Shown here: in pieces, positions 53,227-62,326 of the stretch
Layout of the letters: each line of letters begins with the position of its first letter
Numbering within the stretch: the stretch's first letter is position 1
Assembly: GCA_016721245.1 (NCBI GenBank)
Contig: JADKIQ010000003.1
Coordinates: 258,501-322,500, forward strand
Direction: 5' to 3'
From: Sphingobacteriales bacterium
GTDB taxonomy: Bacteria > Bacteroidota > Bacteroidia > Chitinophagales > JADIYW01
Length of the DNA: 64,000 nucleotides
Program-made: the position numbers and the translations under genes
Notes under the pieces: model-generated
What the model saw: the letters and a program-made list of their open reading frames with translations, nothing else
Database searches by the model: none
Told to the model about the DNA's origin: nothing

Positions 53227-53892
53227 TTAGTGGTTAAACTTATTATTTTTTCTAGCCTGAAACTCTGCGGTATCATTGACACGCGGATACGGTGTATCCG
53301 GAATCGGTTTGCCTAGAAAATTACACAAAGGTTCCCAGCCTTGTCTGGCTTCAAACACCAATAATTTTTCTGCAGGAACAGAACGTATTACTTCTTCCGT
53401 CCATTCATTAAATATTTGTATGGCAAAGTCTTTATCGTCAAATCTGCCTTTAAAGATGCCGTTCCAGATAGCATTGGTGGCATAATCAAAAACACCCAAT
53501 ACATTTTTTACCTGAGGGTCGGTTTTTGCGGCTTCTTCCATGGCAGCTCTTTCAGCACCTTTCGGCACCTGATAAATGGTGTTCAGGCAGCTTTCATACC
53601 ATTTCTCAGGATCACGCACGCCCAGTACTACTTTAGCATCCGGATATTGCACCATTAATTCTTTATAATAAATGGCACCCGGAAAATCTACCGCAGCGGT
53701 GTAGCCTTTAAAAACAGCCTCATAATCGGTGCTGCGTTTTTCGTGCATTTCATTCCAGTAAGGAAGATTAGATGGATTCTGCAGCACTTCCATCATGTGG
53801 TGGCATTTCTGATATCCAAGTTGCTCAAGAGCGAATTTTAAAGACAAAGTTCCCGTCCGGCCCATGCCGGCACCTATTACTTCTATTGACAT
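53227..53892 (-). CDS. Sulfotransferase-family protein
   Basis: 221 residues with the compact sulfotransferase fold. The 5'-phosphosulfate-binding loop is GAGMGRTGTLSLKFALEQLGY at residues 7-27, and the 3'-phosphate region is KVVLGVRDPEKWYESCLNTIY. AEKLLVFEARQGWEPLCNFLGKPIPDTPYPRVND is the usual C-terminal part. The family (Sulfotransfer_4 type) would transfer sulfate from PAPS to a hydroxyl group, but its substrates are mostly unknown and some members may not be sulfotransferases. Convergent with tex, five bases from its end. Confidence 0.82.
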   Translation of the reverse strand: MSIEVIGAGMGRTGTLSLKFALEQLGYQKCHHMMEVLQNPSNLPYWNEMHEKRSTDYEAVFKGYTAAVDFPGAIYYKELMVQYPDAKVVLGVRDPEKWYESCLNTIYQVPKGAERAAMEEAAKTDPQVKNVLGVFDYATNAIWNGIFKGRFDDKDFAIQIFNEWTEEVIRSVPAEKLLVFEARQGWEPLCNFLGKPIPDTPYPRVNDTAEFQARKNNKFNH

Positions 53893-53936
53893 TATTAAAT
53901 AGCTTTTCTGGCTACAATATACTATTTTTTGAGAAA

Positions 53937-54803
53937 TTATTTAGAAAAGTTGATGGAATCCACTACCGCTTTTGCATCGCCTATTTCATAAAAATCAACC
54001 CCAAGATAATTGATGAAATGACTGTTGTCAGCCGAACAATCCTGCACACGTTTGCTGATGACGGAACGTTTGTTTGCCTGAGGAGCCAGTGTCTTATCCG
54101 GCAATCCTATGCCGTTCTGCAGCCAGTGATTGACTAAATACAATTCTTTGCTGCCACTTCCGCCTCTGTTAATGTCACTGTCAAATTCATTCACGTTTTT
54201 ATAGGTATACTTAGTGTCAAATATTGTTGACCAGGCATGCATTAAATAGCTCGCTCTTGGTGTTTTGTTATTTTCTACAAATAAAACTAATCGCTGGTTA
54301 TTATCTACCATCGTTTGTAAGGTTGGCCAGGCATCTCCGTTATTATGAATGAAGGTCATGGCATTTAAACTGATACTGTCAATAGCTTTTTCCAGCTGTA
54401 CATTGCTGCCGTCATTTTGAAAAATAATGGTGATAATTTCCGTTGGGTTAGATAGCATAAAATCTTTTACTTCCGTTAAAACATCAACTAGTTTTTGTGA
54501 ACCCAATAAAGCTAAAGTATGATAGGTTAGTGCAACGCCATTAGTGCCGTCATATGTGTCGAGCATTAGTCCTCTTACACCATTTTTCAATTGATTGGTC
54601 ACGGAATGTGTCTGATTGGGAATGGTAAAACCTTTTTCGGAACTGTTCATGGCATTGTGTGTCATTAAAAAACAGACTTTGTCATATGGTTTGGATAACA
54701 GCAAAGAGGATTGATCAACGGCAGTTTCCTTTTTGCAACTTGTAATAACAAAAAGCAGCAATAAAATGATAAGATTAAATTTGTGTGTGTTTTCAATAGC
54801 CAT
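53937..54803 (-). CDS. PI-PLC X-domain lipoprotein
   Basis: 288 residues. Signal with lipobox: LLLLFVITSCKKE, Cys23, so probably a lipoprotein. The X domain has the two expected catalytic histidines: His49 in FLMTHNAMNSSEKGF and His95 in ALTYHTLALLG, with VRGLMLDTYDG between and NPTEIITIIFQND after. Members of this group hydrolyse or merely bind phosphoinositide-like substrates; in bacteria the target may be environmental or host lipid. The C-terminal RSVISKRVQDCSADNSHFINYLGVDFYEIGDAKAVVDSIN closes the TIM barrel. Divergent from the acyltransferase gene. Confidence 0.82.
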   Translation of the reverse strand: MAIENTHKFNLIILLLLFVITSCKKETAVDQSSLLLSKPYDKVCFLMTHNAMNSSEKGFTIPNQTHSVTNQLKNGVRGLMLDTYDGTNGVALTYHTLALLGSQKLVDVLTEVKDFMLSNPTEIITIIFQNDGSNVQLEKAIDSISLNAMTFIHNNGDAWPTLQTMVDNNQRLVLFVENNKTPRASYLMHAWSTIFDTKYTYKNVNEFDSDINRGGSGSKELYLVNHWLQNGIGLPDKTLAPQANKRSVISKRVQDCSADNSHFINYLGVDFYEIGDAKAVVDSINFSK

Positions 54804-54906
54804 AATCTGTATTTATTGTGTGTGTATTCATCCGTAAAATAAAAAATTACACCGATAATATTTAATAATTTGAGCCTTTTTCAGTAATATAGTATCGATT
54901 TTAACA

Positions 54907-55758
54907 ATGGCTAAGACAAAACAAAATATCATCTCTAAAATTTTCAATGATAATTCAATACAGGATTATGTAAATGTGTTTCCAAACCGCGTGGGTTCGC
55001 AGGGTTTTGATGCATGGGGTTTTAATATTAAAAATATGAAAAACAACATGCGTCTTACAAAATACATGTATGAAGATTTTTATAAAGTGGAAACCGTTGG
55101 CCTGGAAAATATTCCAAAGGAAGGAAGATGTTTGATTATTCCCAACCACAGCGGACAATTGCCGTTTGACGGGATGCTGGTGGGTTATTCATTGCTGACA
55201 AATCCGAATGGTGCGCGTGCACCGAAAGCAATGGTGGAACGGTTTTTACCTACTGTTCCGTTTATCGGCAACTGGTTAAGTTCCGTGGGGGCCGTCATAG
55301 GTGATCCGATAAATTGTGAGCGTATGCTGGACAATGAAGAAGCAATCATCGTATTTCCGGAAGGCGTAAGAGGTTCTAATAAACTATACAAGCAACGATA
55401 CCAGTTGCAGCGTTTCGGCAGTGGGTTTATGCATCTCGCGATGAAGCATAATGCACCGATTATTCCGGCAGGAATTGTGGGGATGGAAGAAACGATTCGT
55501 TCTTATGCAGACATTAAACCGCTGGCAAAATTACTGGGGATGCCGGTAGCGCCTCTGGTGGTGCCGTTTATCTTTCCTTCTAAAGTGTTTATTTATTTTG
55601 GTAAACCTATTTACTTTAAAAACGACGTACATAAAGAATCGGATATAAAAGATCGGGTGGATACAGTGAAGGCTGCTATTGATGATTTGCTGCAGCAGGG
55701 CTTGGCAAGAAGGGAAGAGTATCAGCGTGAGCAAAAAGAAAAAAACAAGAAAGTATAA
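54907..55758 (+). CDS. PlsC-type acyltransferase
   Basis: 283 residues; membrane-associated 1-acylglycerol-3-phosphate acyltransferase fold. Catalytic motif NHSGQLPFD (His81, Asp88; a His-x6-Asp spacing found in this subgroup instead of the common His-x4-Asp), GAVIGDP, and FPEGVRGSNK (150-159) for the phosphate group. Two hydrophobic segments flank the motif. The acceptor may be lysophosphatidate or another lysolipid. A lysine-rich tail ends the protein. It is followed 22 bases later by an SDR gene, probably in the same transcript. Confidence 0.85.
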   Translation: MAKTKQNIISKIFNDNSIQDYVNVFPNRVGSQGFDAWGFNIKNMKNNMRLTKYMYEDFYKVETVGLENIPKEGRCLIIPNHSGQLPFDGMLVGYSLLTNPNGARAPKAMVERFLPTVPFIGNWLSSVGAVIGDPINCERMLDNEEAIIVFPEGVRGSNKLYKQRYQLQRFGSGFMHLAMKHNAPIIPAGIVGMEETIRSYADIKPLAKLLGMPVAPLVVPFIFPSKVFIYFGKPIYFKNDVHKESDIKDRVDTVKAAIDDLLQQGLARREEYQREQKEKNKKV

Positions 55759-55780
55759 TTCCGGAATCTTAACTATAACC

Positions 55781-56713
55781 ATGGAACCAAAAAAGAAAAT
55801 ATTAGTTACCGGAGCCGCAGGGGCCTTAGCTAAAAAAGTAATCGATAAACTGAAAAAAGATTACAAAATTGTAGCGGTCGATTTTCGTACGAAAGTGGAT
55901 TTAGGCATTCCGGTAGAGAGTTATAAAGTGGACTTTAATAAACGTTTATTTGAAGATATTTTCCGTGAACATCATTTCGATGGTATTATTCACTTAGGAA
56001 GAATTTCTGCGCAGGAGCTAAATCGTTTTACCAGATATAATGCAAACGTGATTGGTACCAGAAAATTATTTGATCTGGCAAGAAAATATAATGTATCCAA
56101 AACACTGGTGATGTCTACGTACTTCGTGTATGGTGCATCGCCGTATAATCCATCATTACTGGATGAAACAACACCATTGAAAGCATCCGAATTAACAATG
56201 GATTTAGTAGACTCCGTAGAGCTGGAAAATTTATCAACCATTTATCTGTATAAACATCCCGAGTTGAATATTACCGTTCTGAGACCTTGTAATATTGCGG
56301 GTCCCGGCGTTCGTAATACTTTCTCTATGTTATTGTCAGAAAAACGTTCACCGGTGCTGTGGGGTTTTTCACCGCTGATGCAATTCATTCATATTGACGA
56401 TATGCGTGATGCAATTTGTACGGCTTTTGAGAAAAATATTCCCGGTGTTTATAATGTTGCGCCGGATGATTATATCGGATTTCAGGATGCTATTAAAGCA
56501 GCCGGTTCCAGCCCTATTCAGATTCCTTCCATACCTCCGAGATTAACGGAGGCCGTTGCGAAATTCCTGAACTGGAAATCTTTTCCTGTGTACTTAATTA
56601 ATTATTTTAAATATCCTGTGATTATTGACGGAAGCTTGTTTGCAAAAACATTCAACTTCAAACCTAAAAAAACACTCAGTGATATTTTTACGTATTACAA
56701 AAGTTTAAAGTAA
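55781..56713 (+). CDS. NAD-dependent epimerase/dehydratase family protein (extended SDR)
   Basis: 310 residues from MEPKKKILVTGAAG; the frame upstream overlaps the acyltransferase gene and is not used. The cofactor motif VTGAAGALAKK (about residues 8-18) is followed by VDFRTKVDL and the GIIHLGRIS segment, and VMSTYFVYG in place of the usual active-site Ser; the YxxxK pair is not evident at the normal place (TIYLYKHPE is the closest). So catalysis may differ from classical epimerases. Probably cotranscribed with the acyltransferase, suggesting a role in lipid or envelope sugar metabolism. Confidence 0.78.
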   Translation: MEPKKKILVTGAAGALAKKVIDKLKKDYKIVAVDFRTKVDLGIPVESYKVDFNKRLFEDIFREHHFDGIIHLGRISAQELNRFTRYNANVIGTRKLFDLARKYNVSKTLVMSTYFVYGASPYNPSLLDETTPLKASELTMDLVDSVELENLSTIYLYKHPELNITVLRPCNIAGPGVRNTFSMLLSEKRSPVLWGFSPLMQFIHIDDMRDAICTAFEKNIPGVYNVAPDDYIGFQDAIKAAGSSPIQIPSIPPRLTEAVAKFLNWKSFPVYLINYFKYPVIIDGSLFAKTFNFKPKKTLSDIFTYYKSLK

Positions 56714-56770
56714 CATTAAGATTGTTATTGAGAACACAGTACCATCCTTTTAGTATCTAATAATTATCAG

Positions 56771-57259
56771 ATGAATTCTATTTTTATCTCTTATGTTGAA
56801 TCACCTATAGGAATGATAGAGATAAAAGCAGACGAACAGAGTATACTTTCTGTGCAATTTAAGGATACGAACAAAGTTGAGACATCATTTTCTGAAAACG
56901 AGATATCAAAAAACGGAAAGCAACAACTCAGCGAATATTTTGCATCTGAAAGAAAAGAATTTGAGCTGCCATTAAAATTATCAGGTACAGATTTTCAGAA
57001 TAAAGTATGGACAGAATTACAGGTAATTCCATATAGCAAAACGATATCGTATTTGCAATTGGCAAAAAACCTGGGCGACCCGAAATGTATTCGTGCAGCC
57101 GGAACCGCCAACGGTAAAAATCCATTTGCTATTGTTGTTCCCTGCCATCGCGTGATTGGCAGCAATGGCGACTTAATTGGCTATGCAGGTGGTTTGTGGC
57201 GCAAACAATGGCTGCTGGAACATGAACATAATTTACAGAAACAGGTTTCTTTGTTTTAA
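56771..57259 (+). CDS. ogt: Methylated-DNA-[protein]-cysteine S-methyltransferase
   Basis: 162 residues, the short Ogt type. Removes O6-alkyl groups from guanine in DNA by transfer to its own cysteine. The active site is IVVPCHRVIG with Cys125; LIGYAGGLWRKQWLLEHE is the C-terminal substrate-binding segment; FQNKVWTELQVIPYSKTISYLQLAKNLGDPKCIRAAGTANGKNP is the helix-turn-helix and Asn hinge. No Ada regulatory domain is present. Stand-alone gene. Confidence 0.93.
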   Translation: MNSIFISYVESPIGMIEIKADEQSILSVQFKDTNKVETSFSENEISKNGKQQLSEYFASERKEFELPLKLSGTDFQNKVWTELQVIPYSKTISYLQLAKNLGDPKCIRAAGTANGKNPFAIVVPCHRVIGSNGDLIGYAGGLWRKQWLLEHEHNLQKQVSLF

Positions 57260-57320
57260 ATCATAACATTTCGCTAATTTTCTTACTTAAAATTAACTCG
57301 GGAACTTTTTCCGCTTTTTG

Positions 57321-57328
57321 TACATTTG
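57321..57328 (+). promoter_or_regulatory. Predicted -7 element of the carboxynorspermidine synthase gene
   Basis: TACATTTG, matching TAnnTTTG, 40 bases before the start codon. A good -33 box is not seen. Confidence 0.4.
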
Positions 57329-57368
57329 TATAAAATTCATTAATTCTATAATTCAATAAATAATTAAA

Positions 57369-58571
57369 ATGGGAAAAAGAGTTCTAATTATTGGTGCAGG
57401 CGGCGTTGGTAATGTTGTCGTTCGTAAATGCGCTTCCGTACCTGAAGTGTTCAGTCATATAATGCTGGCAAGCCGCACAAAATCTAAATGCGATGCGATT
57501 GCTGCAGATATAAAAAATATGAAAATTGAAACGGCTGCTTTAGATGCTGACAATGTTCCTGAAATTGTTGCCTTAATCAATCAATTCAAACCGGATTTGG
57601 TGATGAACATCGCCTTACCGTATCAGGATTTAACGATTATGGACGCTTGTCTGGAAACGGGTGTGCACTATTTAGATACAGCCAATTACGAACCAAAAGA
57701 CGAAGCGAAATTTGAATACAGCTGGCAATGGGCATATCAGGAGCGTTTCAAGGAAAAAGGAATCATGGCTTTGCTGGGCTGTGGCTTCGATCCGGGGCAG
57801 TCGCAGATTTACGTAGCACACGCTGCAAAACATCATTTCGATGAAATTCATTATTTAGATATTGTAGATTGCAATGCAGGCGACCACGGACAGGCTTTTG
57901 CAACGAACTTCAATCCTGAAATCAATATCCGCGAAATTACGCAGGATGGGAAATACTGGGAGAACGGCGAATGGAAAATCATCAAACCAATGTCTATCCA
58001 CAAACCAATCGAATATCCGAACATCGGTCCGAAAGAATCGTATTTGTTGTACCACGAGGAACTGGAATCCTTAGTGAAAAATTTCCCAACTTTAAAACGT
58101 GCCCGTTTCTGGATGACCTTTGGTCAGGCATATTTAACGCATCTGGAAGTGATGCAGAATATCGGAATCACAAGCATCAAACCAATCATGTTCCAGGGCA
58201 GAGAAATCATTCCGATTGAATTCCTGAAAGCATTATTGCCGGAACCGGGTTCTTTAGGCGAAAATTATTCAGGCGAAACTTCTATAGGTTGTCAGATTAA
58301 AGGTATTAAAGACGGAAAGGATCAAACCTATTTTATCTGGAATAACTGTAAACATCAGGATGCCTACAACGACTCGAAAGCACAGGGAGTGAGTTATACA
58401 ACAGGTGTTCCGGCAATGTTAGGTGCTAAGTTGATGTTGGAAGGCATCTGGATGAAACCGGGTGTATACAACACAGAAGAAATGGATCCGGACCCGTTCA
58501 TGTCGCAAATTGGCGGTTACGGTTTGCCTTGGCATGAGAAAGTGGGTCTGGAATTGCCGCACGAATATTAA
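57369..58571 (+). CDS. Carboxynorspermidine/carboxyspermidine synthase (saccharopine dehydrogenase family)
   Basis: 400 residues. NAD(P) motif LIIGAGGVGNVVVRKC near the N-terminus; ASRTKSKCDAI and MNIALPYQDLTIMDACLETGVHYLDTANYEP follow the family. LGCGFDPGQSQIYVAHA and FWMTFGQAYLTHLEVMQNIGITS are typical of CANSDH, which joins aspartate semialdehyde with a diamine reductively. The decarboxylase that follows this step, NspC, lies 1.8 kb downstream with only adenine deaminase between. The route gives norspermidine or, more often in Bacteroidota, spermidine from putrescine. True lysine-pathway saccharopine dehydrogenase is less likely. Confidence 0.9.
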   Translation: MGKRVLIIGAGGVGNVVVRKCASVPEVFSHIMLASRTKSKCDAIAADIKNMKIETAALDADNVPEIVALINQFKPDLVMNIALPYQDLTIMDACLETGVHYLDTANYEPKDEAKFEYSWQWAYQERFKEKGIMALLGCGFDPGQSQIYVAHAAKHHFDEIHYLDIVDCNAGDHGQAFATNFNPEINIREITQDGKYWENGEWKIIKPMSIHKPIEYPNIGPKESYLLYHEELESLVKNFPTLKRARFWMTFGQAYLTHLEVMQNIGITSIKPIMFQGREIIPIEFLKALLPEPGSLGENYSGETSIGCQIKGIKDGKDQTYFIWNNCKHQDAYNDSKAQGVSYTTGVPAMLGAKLMLEGIWMKPGVYNTEEMDPDPFMSQIGGYGLPWHEKVGLELPHEY

Positions 58572-58590
58572 TCTCGCTTTGTCATTTTAA

Positions 58591-58606
58591 TCCCGAATCT
58601 TCGGGA
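58591..58606. repeat. Intergenic hairpin TCCCGAA-N2-TTCGGGA, second copy
   Basis: Same arms as at 41499-41514 with centre TC, inside a GTCATTTTAA...AATCTCAT unit that recalls the other dispersed GTCAT-type repeats. Confidence 0.6.
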
Positions 58607-58633
58607 GAGGAATCTCATAAATAACTATCTTTA

Positions 58634-58661
58634 AACTTCGCAGCAAACTGCGAAGTTTTTT
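58634..58661 (+). terminator. Rho-independent terminator after carboxynorspermidine synthase
   Basis: AACTTCGCAG, loop CAAA, CTGCGAAGTT, then a T run. It separates this gene from adenine deaminase. Confidence 0.88.
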
Positions 58662-58678
58662 CTTTTAAATTTAGCATT

Positions 58679-60310
58679 ATGCAAATCATCCAATCCAATT
58701 TTATTGATATTCCCAACAGGGAAATTTACGCTGCAATTATTGCCATTGAAAATGGCAAAATAAAATCTGTAAAAAAATCAGAAGCAACGTTTGAAACCTA
58801 CATTCTGCCGGGTTTTGTGGATGCACATGTACACATTGAAAGTTCTATGTTAGTGCCAACAGAATTTGCAAAGAAAGCTGTAATACATGGCACCGTAGCC
58901 ACCGTTTCCGATCCGCACGAAATTGCGAATGTGTTGGGGAAAGAAGGGGTGTATTATATGATTGAAAATGGGAAAAAATGTCCGTTTAAATTTAATTTCG
59001 GTGCACCGTCTTGTGTGCCTGCAACAAAGTTTGAAACGGCGGGTGCAGAAGTGACGGTGGAAGATATTGATGAGTTGATGGCATTAGAGGAAATAAAATA
59101 CCTCGCGGAAATGATGAATTATCCTGGCGTCTTATTTCAGGATAAGATGGTGATGGATAAAATTGCCGTAGCAAAAAAATATAACAAACCGGTAGATGGT
59201 CATGCACCTGGTTTAAGCGGAGAAAAAGCCATTCAGTATATTTCAGCAGGTATTTCTACCGACCATGAATGTTTTACGTATGAAGAAGCAAAATTCAAAT
59301 TAGATCACGGCATGAAAGTGTTGATTCGCGAAGGCAGTGCCGCAAAGAATTTTGAAGCACTGATTGATTTGTTGAATGATTATCCGGATGACATCATGTT
59401 TTGTTCGGATGACAAACATCCCGATGATTTACTGATTGGCCATATTAATCTGCTTGTAAAACGTGCATTGGTAAAAGGAATTGATTTGTTCAAGGTTTTA
59501 CAGGCAGCATGTATTAATCCTGTATTACATTATAAACTGGATGTCGGCTTACTTAAAGAAAATGATCCTGCAGATTTTATTCTAATAAATAATCTGGATG
59601 ATTTTGATATTTTGGAAACGTATATCAATGGAAACTTGGTAGCGAAAAATGGAACTTCATTTATTGAAACGAGCCCTGAAAAAATTGTCAATAATTTCGA
59701 TATCGATTTTAAAGAAACTTCTGCTTTTGAAATTCAGCTGGAGCATACCAAAGTTAAAGCAATTGAAGTAATAGACGGGCAGCTCATTACTAAAACGCAT
59801 ATTGGCAATATACTCTTAGATGCTCAAGGTAATGCGGTTTCCAATATGGAAGATGATATTTTGAAAGTGGCCGTTATTAATCGCTATTACGATACACCTG
59901 TTGCTGTTGCATTTATCAAAAACTTTGGATTAAAAAGAGGTGCGCTGGCTTCTTCCGTGGCTCATGACTCTCATAATATTATTGTGGTTGGCGCGGATGA
60001 TGAAAGTATGAGTAAGGCAGCCAATGCAATCATAGAAGAACGGGGAGGTTTATCGGTAACGGATGGAGAAATAACAAAAATATTAGGTCTTCCGGTAGCC
60101 GGATTAATGAGTACAGATAGTTGTGAAGTGGTGGGTGAAAAATATACGGAACTCGTAAAATTTGCAAAAGAAATCGGATGCACCCTGCATTCGCCGTTTA
60201 TGTCATTGTCATTTATGGCATTATTGGTTATTCCTCAGTTAAAACTAAGTGATAAAGGCCTATTCGACGGAGAGAAATTTGAATTTTGTGATTTAGAAGT
60301 AAAAGATTAA
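58679..60310 (+). CDS. ade: Adenine deaminase
   Basis: Converts adenine to hypoxanthine and ammonia for purine salvage. 543 residues. Metal motif GFVDAHVHIESS with His50 and His52; ATVSDPHEIANVLG and the GHAPGLSGEKAIQYI histidine; CSDDKHPDDL with the metal-binding aspartate; and the C-terminal adenine-deaminase domain with SVAHDSHNIIVVGADDESM and LPVAGLMSTDS. These identify the bacterial Ade family rather than adenosine deaminase. It lies between two polyamine genes, its end holding the promoter of nspC. The methylthioadenosine link between polyamines and adenine is not needed for this carboxynorspermidine route. Confidence 0.94.
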   Translation: MQIIQSNFIDIPNREIYAAIIAIENGKIKSVKKSEATFETYILPGFVDAHVHIESSMLVPTEFAKKAVIHGTVATVSDPHEIANVLGKEGVYYMIENGKKCPFKFNFGAPSCVPATKFETAGAEVTVEDIDELMALEEIKYLAEMMNYPGVLFQDKMVMDKIAVAKKYNKPVDGHAPGLSGEKAIQYISAGISTDHECFTYEEAKFKLDHGMKVLIREGSAAKNFEALIDLLNDYPDDIMFCSDDKHPDDLLIGHINLLVKRALVKGIDLFKVLQAACINPVLHYKLDVGLLKENDPADFILINNLDDFDILETYINGNLVAKNGTSFIETSPEKIVNNFDIDFKETSAFEIQLEHTKVKAIEVIDGQLITKTHIGNILLDAQGNAVSNMEDDILKVAVINRYYDTPVAVAFIKNFGLKRGALASSVAHDSHNIIVVGADDESMSKAANAIIEERGGLSVTDGEITKILGLPVAGLMSTDSCEVVGEKYTELVKFAKEIGCTLHSPFMSLSFMALLVIPQLKLSDKGLFDGEKFEFCDLEVKD

Positions 60311-60319
60311 GTAAATTTG
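60285..60319 (+). promoter_or_regulatory. Predicted promoter of nspC inside the end of ade
   Basis: TTTG, a 23-base spacer, then TAAATTTG: matches the Bacteroidota consensus at its upper spacing limit. It would start a transcript near 60325, 12 bases before nspC. Confidence 0.5.
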
Positions 60320-60336
60320 CAGACTCAATAATAAAA

Positions 60337-61461
60337 ATGGATTATTCAAAAATACCTTCACCGGCATACGTATTAGAAGAAGACAAGTTGCTTCGGAATT
60401 TATCCTTACTGAAGCATGTGCAGGAGGAAGCCGGCGTTCATATTATATGTGCACTGAAAGGATTTTCATTCCACGCGGTTTTCCCAACGGTAAAAAAATA
60501 TTTACACGGTGCCACGGCAAGTTCACTGCATGAAGCAAAATTAGTATATGAGAAAATGCATGTGAAAGCACATACCTATTGTCCGGTATATGTGCCTAAA
60601 GAGTTTGATGAAATTCAACAGATTTCTTCGCACATCACCTTTAATTCTTTATCGCAATATGAGTTGTACAAAGATAAAATGATTACGGAGGTTTCTTATG
60701 GAATACGCGTAAATCCGGGCTATTCGGAAATAGAAACAGATTTGTATAATCCGGCTTCTCCTGATTCTCGTTTGGGTATTCCCGGATATTTACTGGGAGA
60801 TGAATTACCAGCAGGAGTTGAAGGCATTCATTTTCACGCCTTGTGTGAAAATACGTCCTATACTTTAGAACGCGTGTTAGAATCTTTCATTAAGCTCTAT
60901 CATCCATTGATTCAGCAGGCAAAATGGATAAACATGGGCGGTGGTCATTTGATTACACGAAAAGATTATGAACCGGAACATTTAATAAAAATTCTGAAAG
61001 CGTTCAAAGCAAAATATCCGAATATTGAAGAGATTATTTTAGAACCAGGAAGTGCAGTTGGCTGGCAAACGGGTGTATTGATTTCAACGGTGTTGGATAT
61101 TGTACCGAATGGTAAGTTTCCTACAGCGATGTTGGATGTTTCTTTTACTTGCCATATGCCGGATTGTCTCGAAATGCCCTATAAACCGGCTATTTTGAAC
61201 ACAGTAGAAAATAGTAAGTTCGAATATAATCTCGGCGGAATGAGTTGCCTGGCAGGTGATTTTATGGGTGCCTGGTGTTTTGAGCATGAATTAAAGATTG
61301 GAGACCGGATTGTTTTTGATGATATGATACATTATACCATGGTGAAAACCACTACGTTTAATGGTATTAATTTACCGGACATAGGAGTCTTAAGTAAAGA
61401 TGGAAATTATGAATTATTACAGTCGTTTGGTTATGAAGATTATAAAAAAAGATTATCATAG
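60337..61461 (+). CDS. nspC: Carboxynorspermidine decarboxylase
   Basis: Fold-III PLP decarboxylase releasing norspermidine or spermidine from the carboxy intermediate. 374 residues. PLP lysine Lys41 is in CALKGFSFHAVFP; YGIRVNPGYSEIETDLYNPASPDSRLGIP, GIHFHALCE, NMGGGHLITRKDYEP and LEPGSAVGWQTG are the NspC motifs; the C-terminal active-site cysteine/aspartate region is MPDCLEMPYKP with PLAGDFMG-like CLAGDFMGAWCF. It completes the pathway begun by the synthase at 57369-58571. Its own promoter overlaps the end of ade. Confidence 0.93.
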   Translation: MDYSKIPSPAYVLEEDKLLRNLSLLKHVQEEAGVHIICALKGFSFHAVFPTVKKYLHGATASSLHEAKLVYEKMHVKAHTYCPVYVPKEFDEIQQISSHITFNSLSQYELYKDKMITEVSYGIRVNPGYSEIETDLYNPASPDSRLGIPGYLLGDELPAGVEGIHFHALCENTSYTLERVLESFIKLYHPLIQQAKWINMGGGHLITRKDYEPEHLIKILKAFKAKYPNIEEIILEPGSAVGWQTGVLISTVLDIVPNGKFPTAMLDVSFTCHMPDCLEMPYKPAILNTVENSKFEYNLGGMSCLAGDFMGAWCFEHELKIGDRIVFDDMIHYTMVKTTTFNGINLPDIGVLSKDGNYELLQSFGYEDYKKRLS

Positions 61462-61506
61462 TAATTGTATTTAACTTTACTGTAAATAACAAAAATGAAA
61501 TAGCAG

Positions 61507-61893
61507 ATGCAAAAGATTTTTGATGATTTATATAAACAGGCAGAACGGATTATTTCCTCCGACACCAAAGTTTCTAAATTACTGGATGAGGTTTTTTTGA
61601 AGATAGGAGAGTCTTCTGAGTTGTTTTATAAAATACAGGACAGCTTGATTGCTTTAGCTCGCATGTTAAGTGCATGGGTTAAAGGAGATTACAGGAATAT
61701 TTCTACAAAGTCAATAATCGCGGTGGTGGCGGCACTGATTTATTTTGTAAATCCATTGGATCTCATTCCGGATTTCATTCCGGTAATCGGACAAATAGAC
61801 GATATTTTTGTACTAGGATATCTGATAAAGATGCTTAATAAAGAAATAGAGCGCTTTATGGCCTGGGAGAAAGAACAGGAACTGCATAAATAG
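61507..61893 (+). CDS. DUF1232 (YkvA-type) membrane protein 1
   Basis: 128 residues. The DUF1232 core is IIAVVAALIYFVNPLDLIPDFIPVIGQIDDIFVLGYLIKMLNKEIERFMAWEKE (about 70-125): one hydrophobic helix followed by the PLDLIPDFIP motif. The N-terminal part is helical and acidic/basic. Function of the family is unknown. It has a paralogue eight bases downstream in the same frame of arrangement, so the two form a tandem pair, likely from duplication. Confidence 0.85.
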   Translation: MQKIFDDLYKQAERIISSDTKVSKLLDEVFLKIGESSELFYKIQDSLIALARMLSAWVKGDYRNISTKSIIAVVAALIYFVNPLDLIPDFIPVIGQIDDIFVLGYLIKMLNKEIERFMAWEKEQELHK

Positions 61894-61900
61894 TATTATT

Positions 61901-62308
61901 ATGAATGCATCATTTCTTACATCTATTATTCAGAGATACTATCCGGAAACAGCAGAAAAAGTGCAGACATTAATTGAATCAAATGTATTGCTGGAAAAAC
62001 TGGCTCTTTCCGTTTATCACAAAATAGAAGCTTCCCTTCAAAAGTATGCAGATATTGCCGGTAGATTGAATGTAATTACGCGATTAACAAAGGCATGGCG
62101 CAATAAAGAATATACGGATGTTTCTTATGCTACTGTTTTTTTAAGTGTTGCTATACTTTTATATTTTGTTAGCCCGATAGATTTAATACCCGATTTTATT
62201 CCGCTTATAGGCGGATTAGACGATGTGTTATTACTCGGCTTTCTTATAAAAATTATTGACAAGGAAATTGAACGCTTTCTTACCTGGGAAATGGAAAATG
62301 CCCAATAA
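61901..62308 (+). CDS. DUF1232 (YkvA-type) membrane protein 2
   Basis: 135 residues, paralogue of the preceding gene: AILLYFVSPIDLIPDFIPLIGGLDDVLLLGFLIKIIDKEIERFLTWEMEN (about 78-130). The N-terminal half is also similar in layout (long helix, RLTKAWRNKEYTDVSYATVF). Eight bases separate it from its partner, so the two are probably translated together and may form a heteromer. It is convergent with the exported-protein gene 19 bases away. Function unknown. Confidence 0.85.
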   Translation: MNASFLTSIIQRYYPETAEKVQTLIESNVLLEKLALSVYHKIEASLQKYADIAGRLNVITRLTKAWRNKEYTDVSYATVFLSVAILLYFVSPIDLIPDFIPLIGGLDDVLLLGFLIKIIDKEIERFLTWEMENAQ

Positions 62309-62326
62309 AATTAAAAAGTGACTTTA

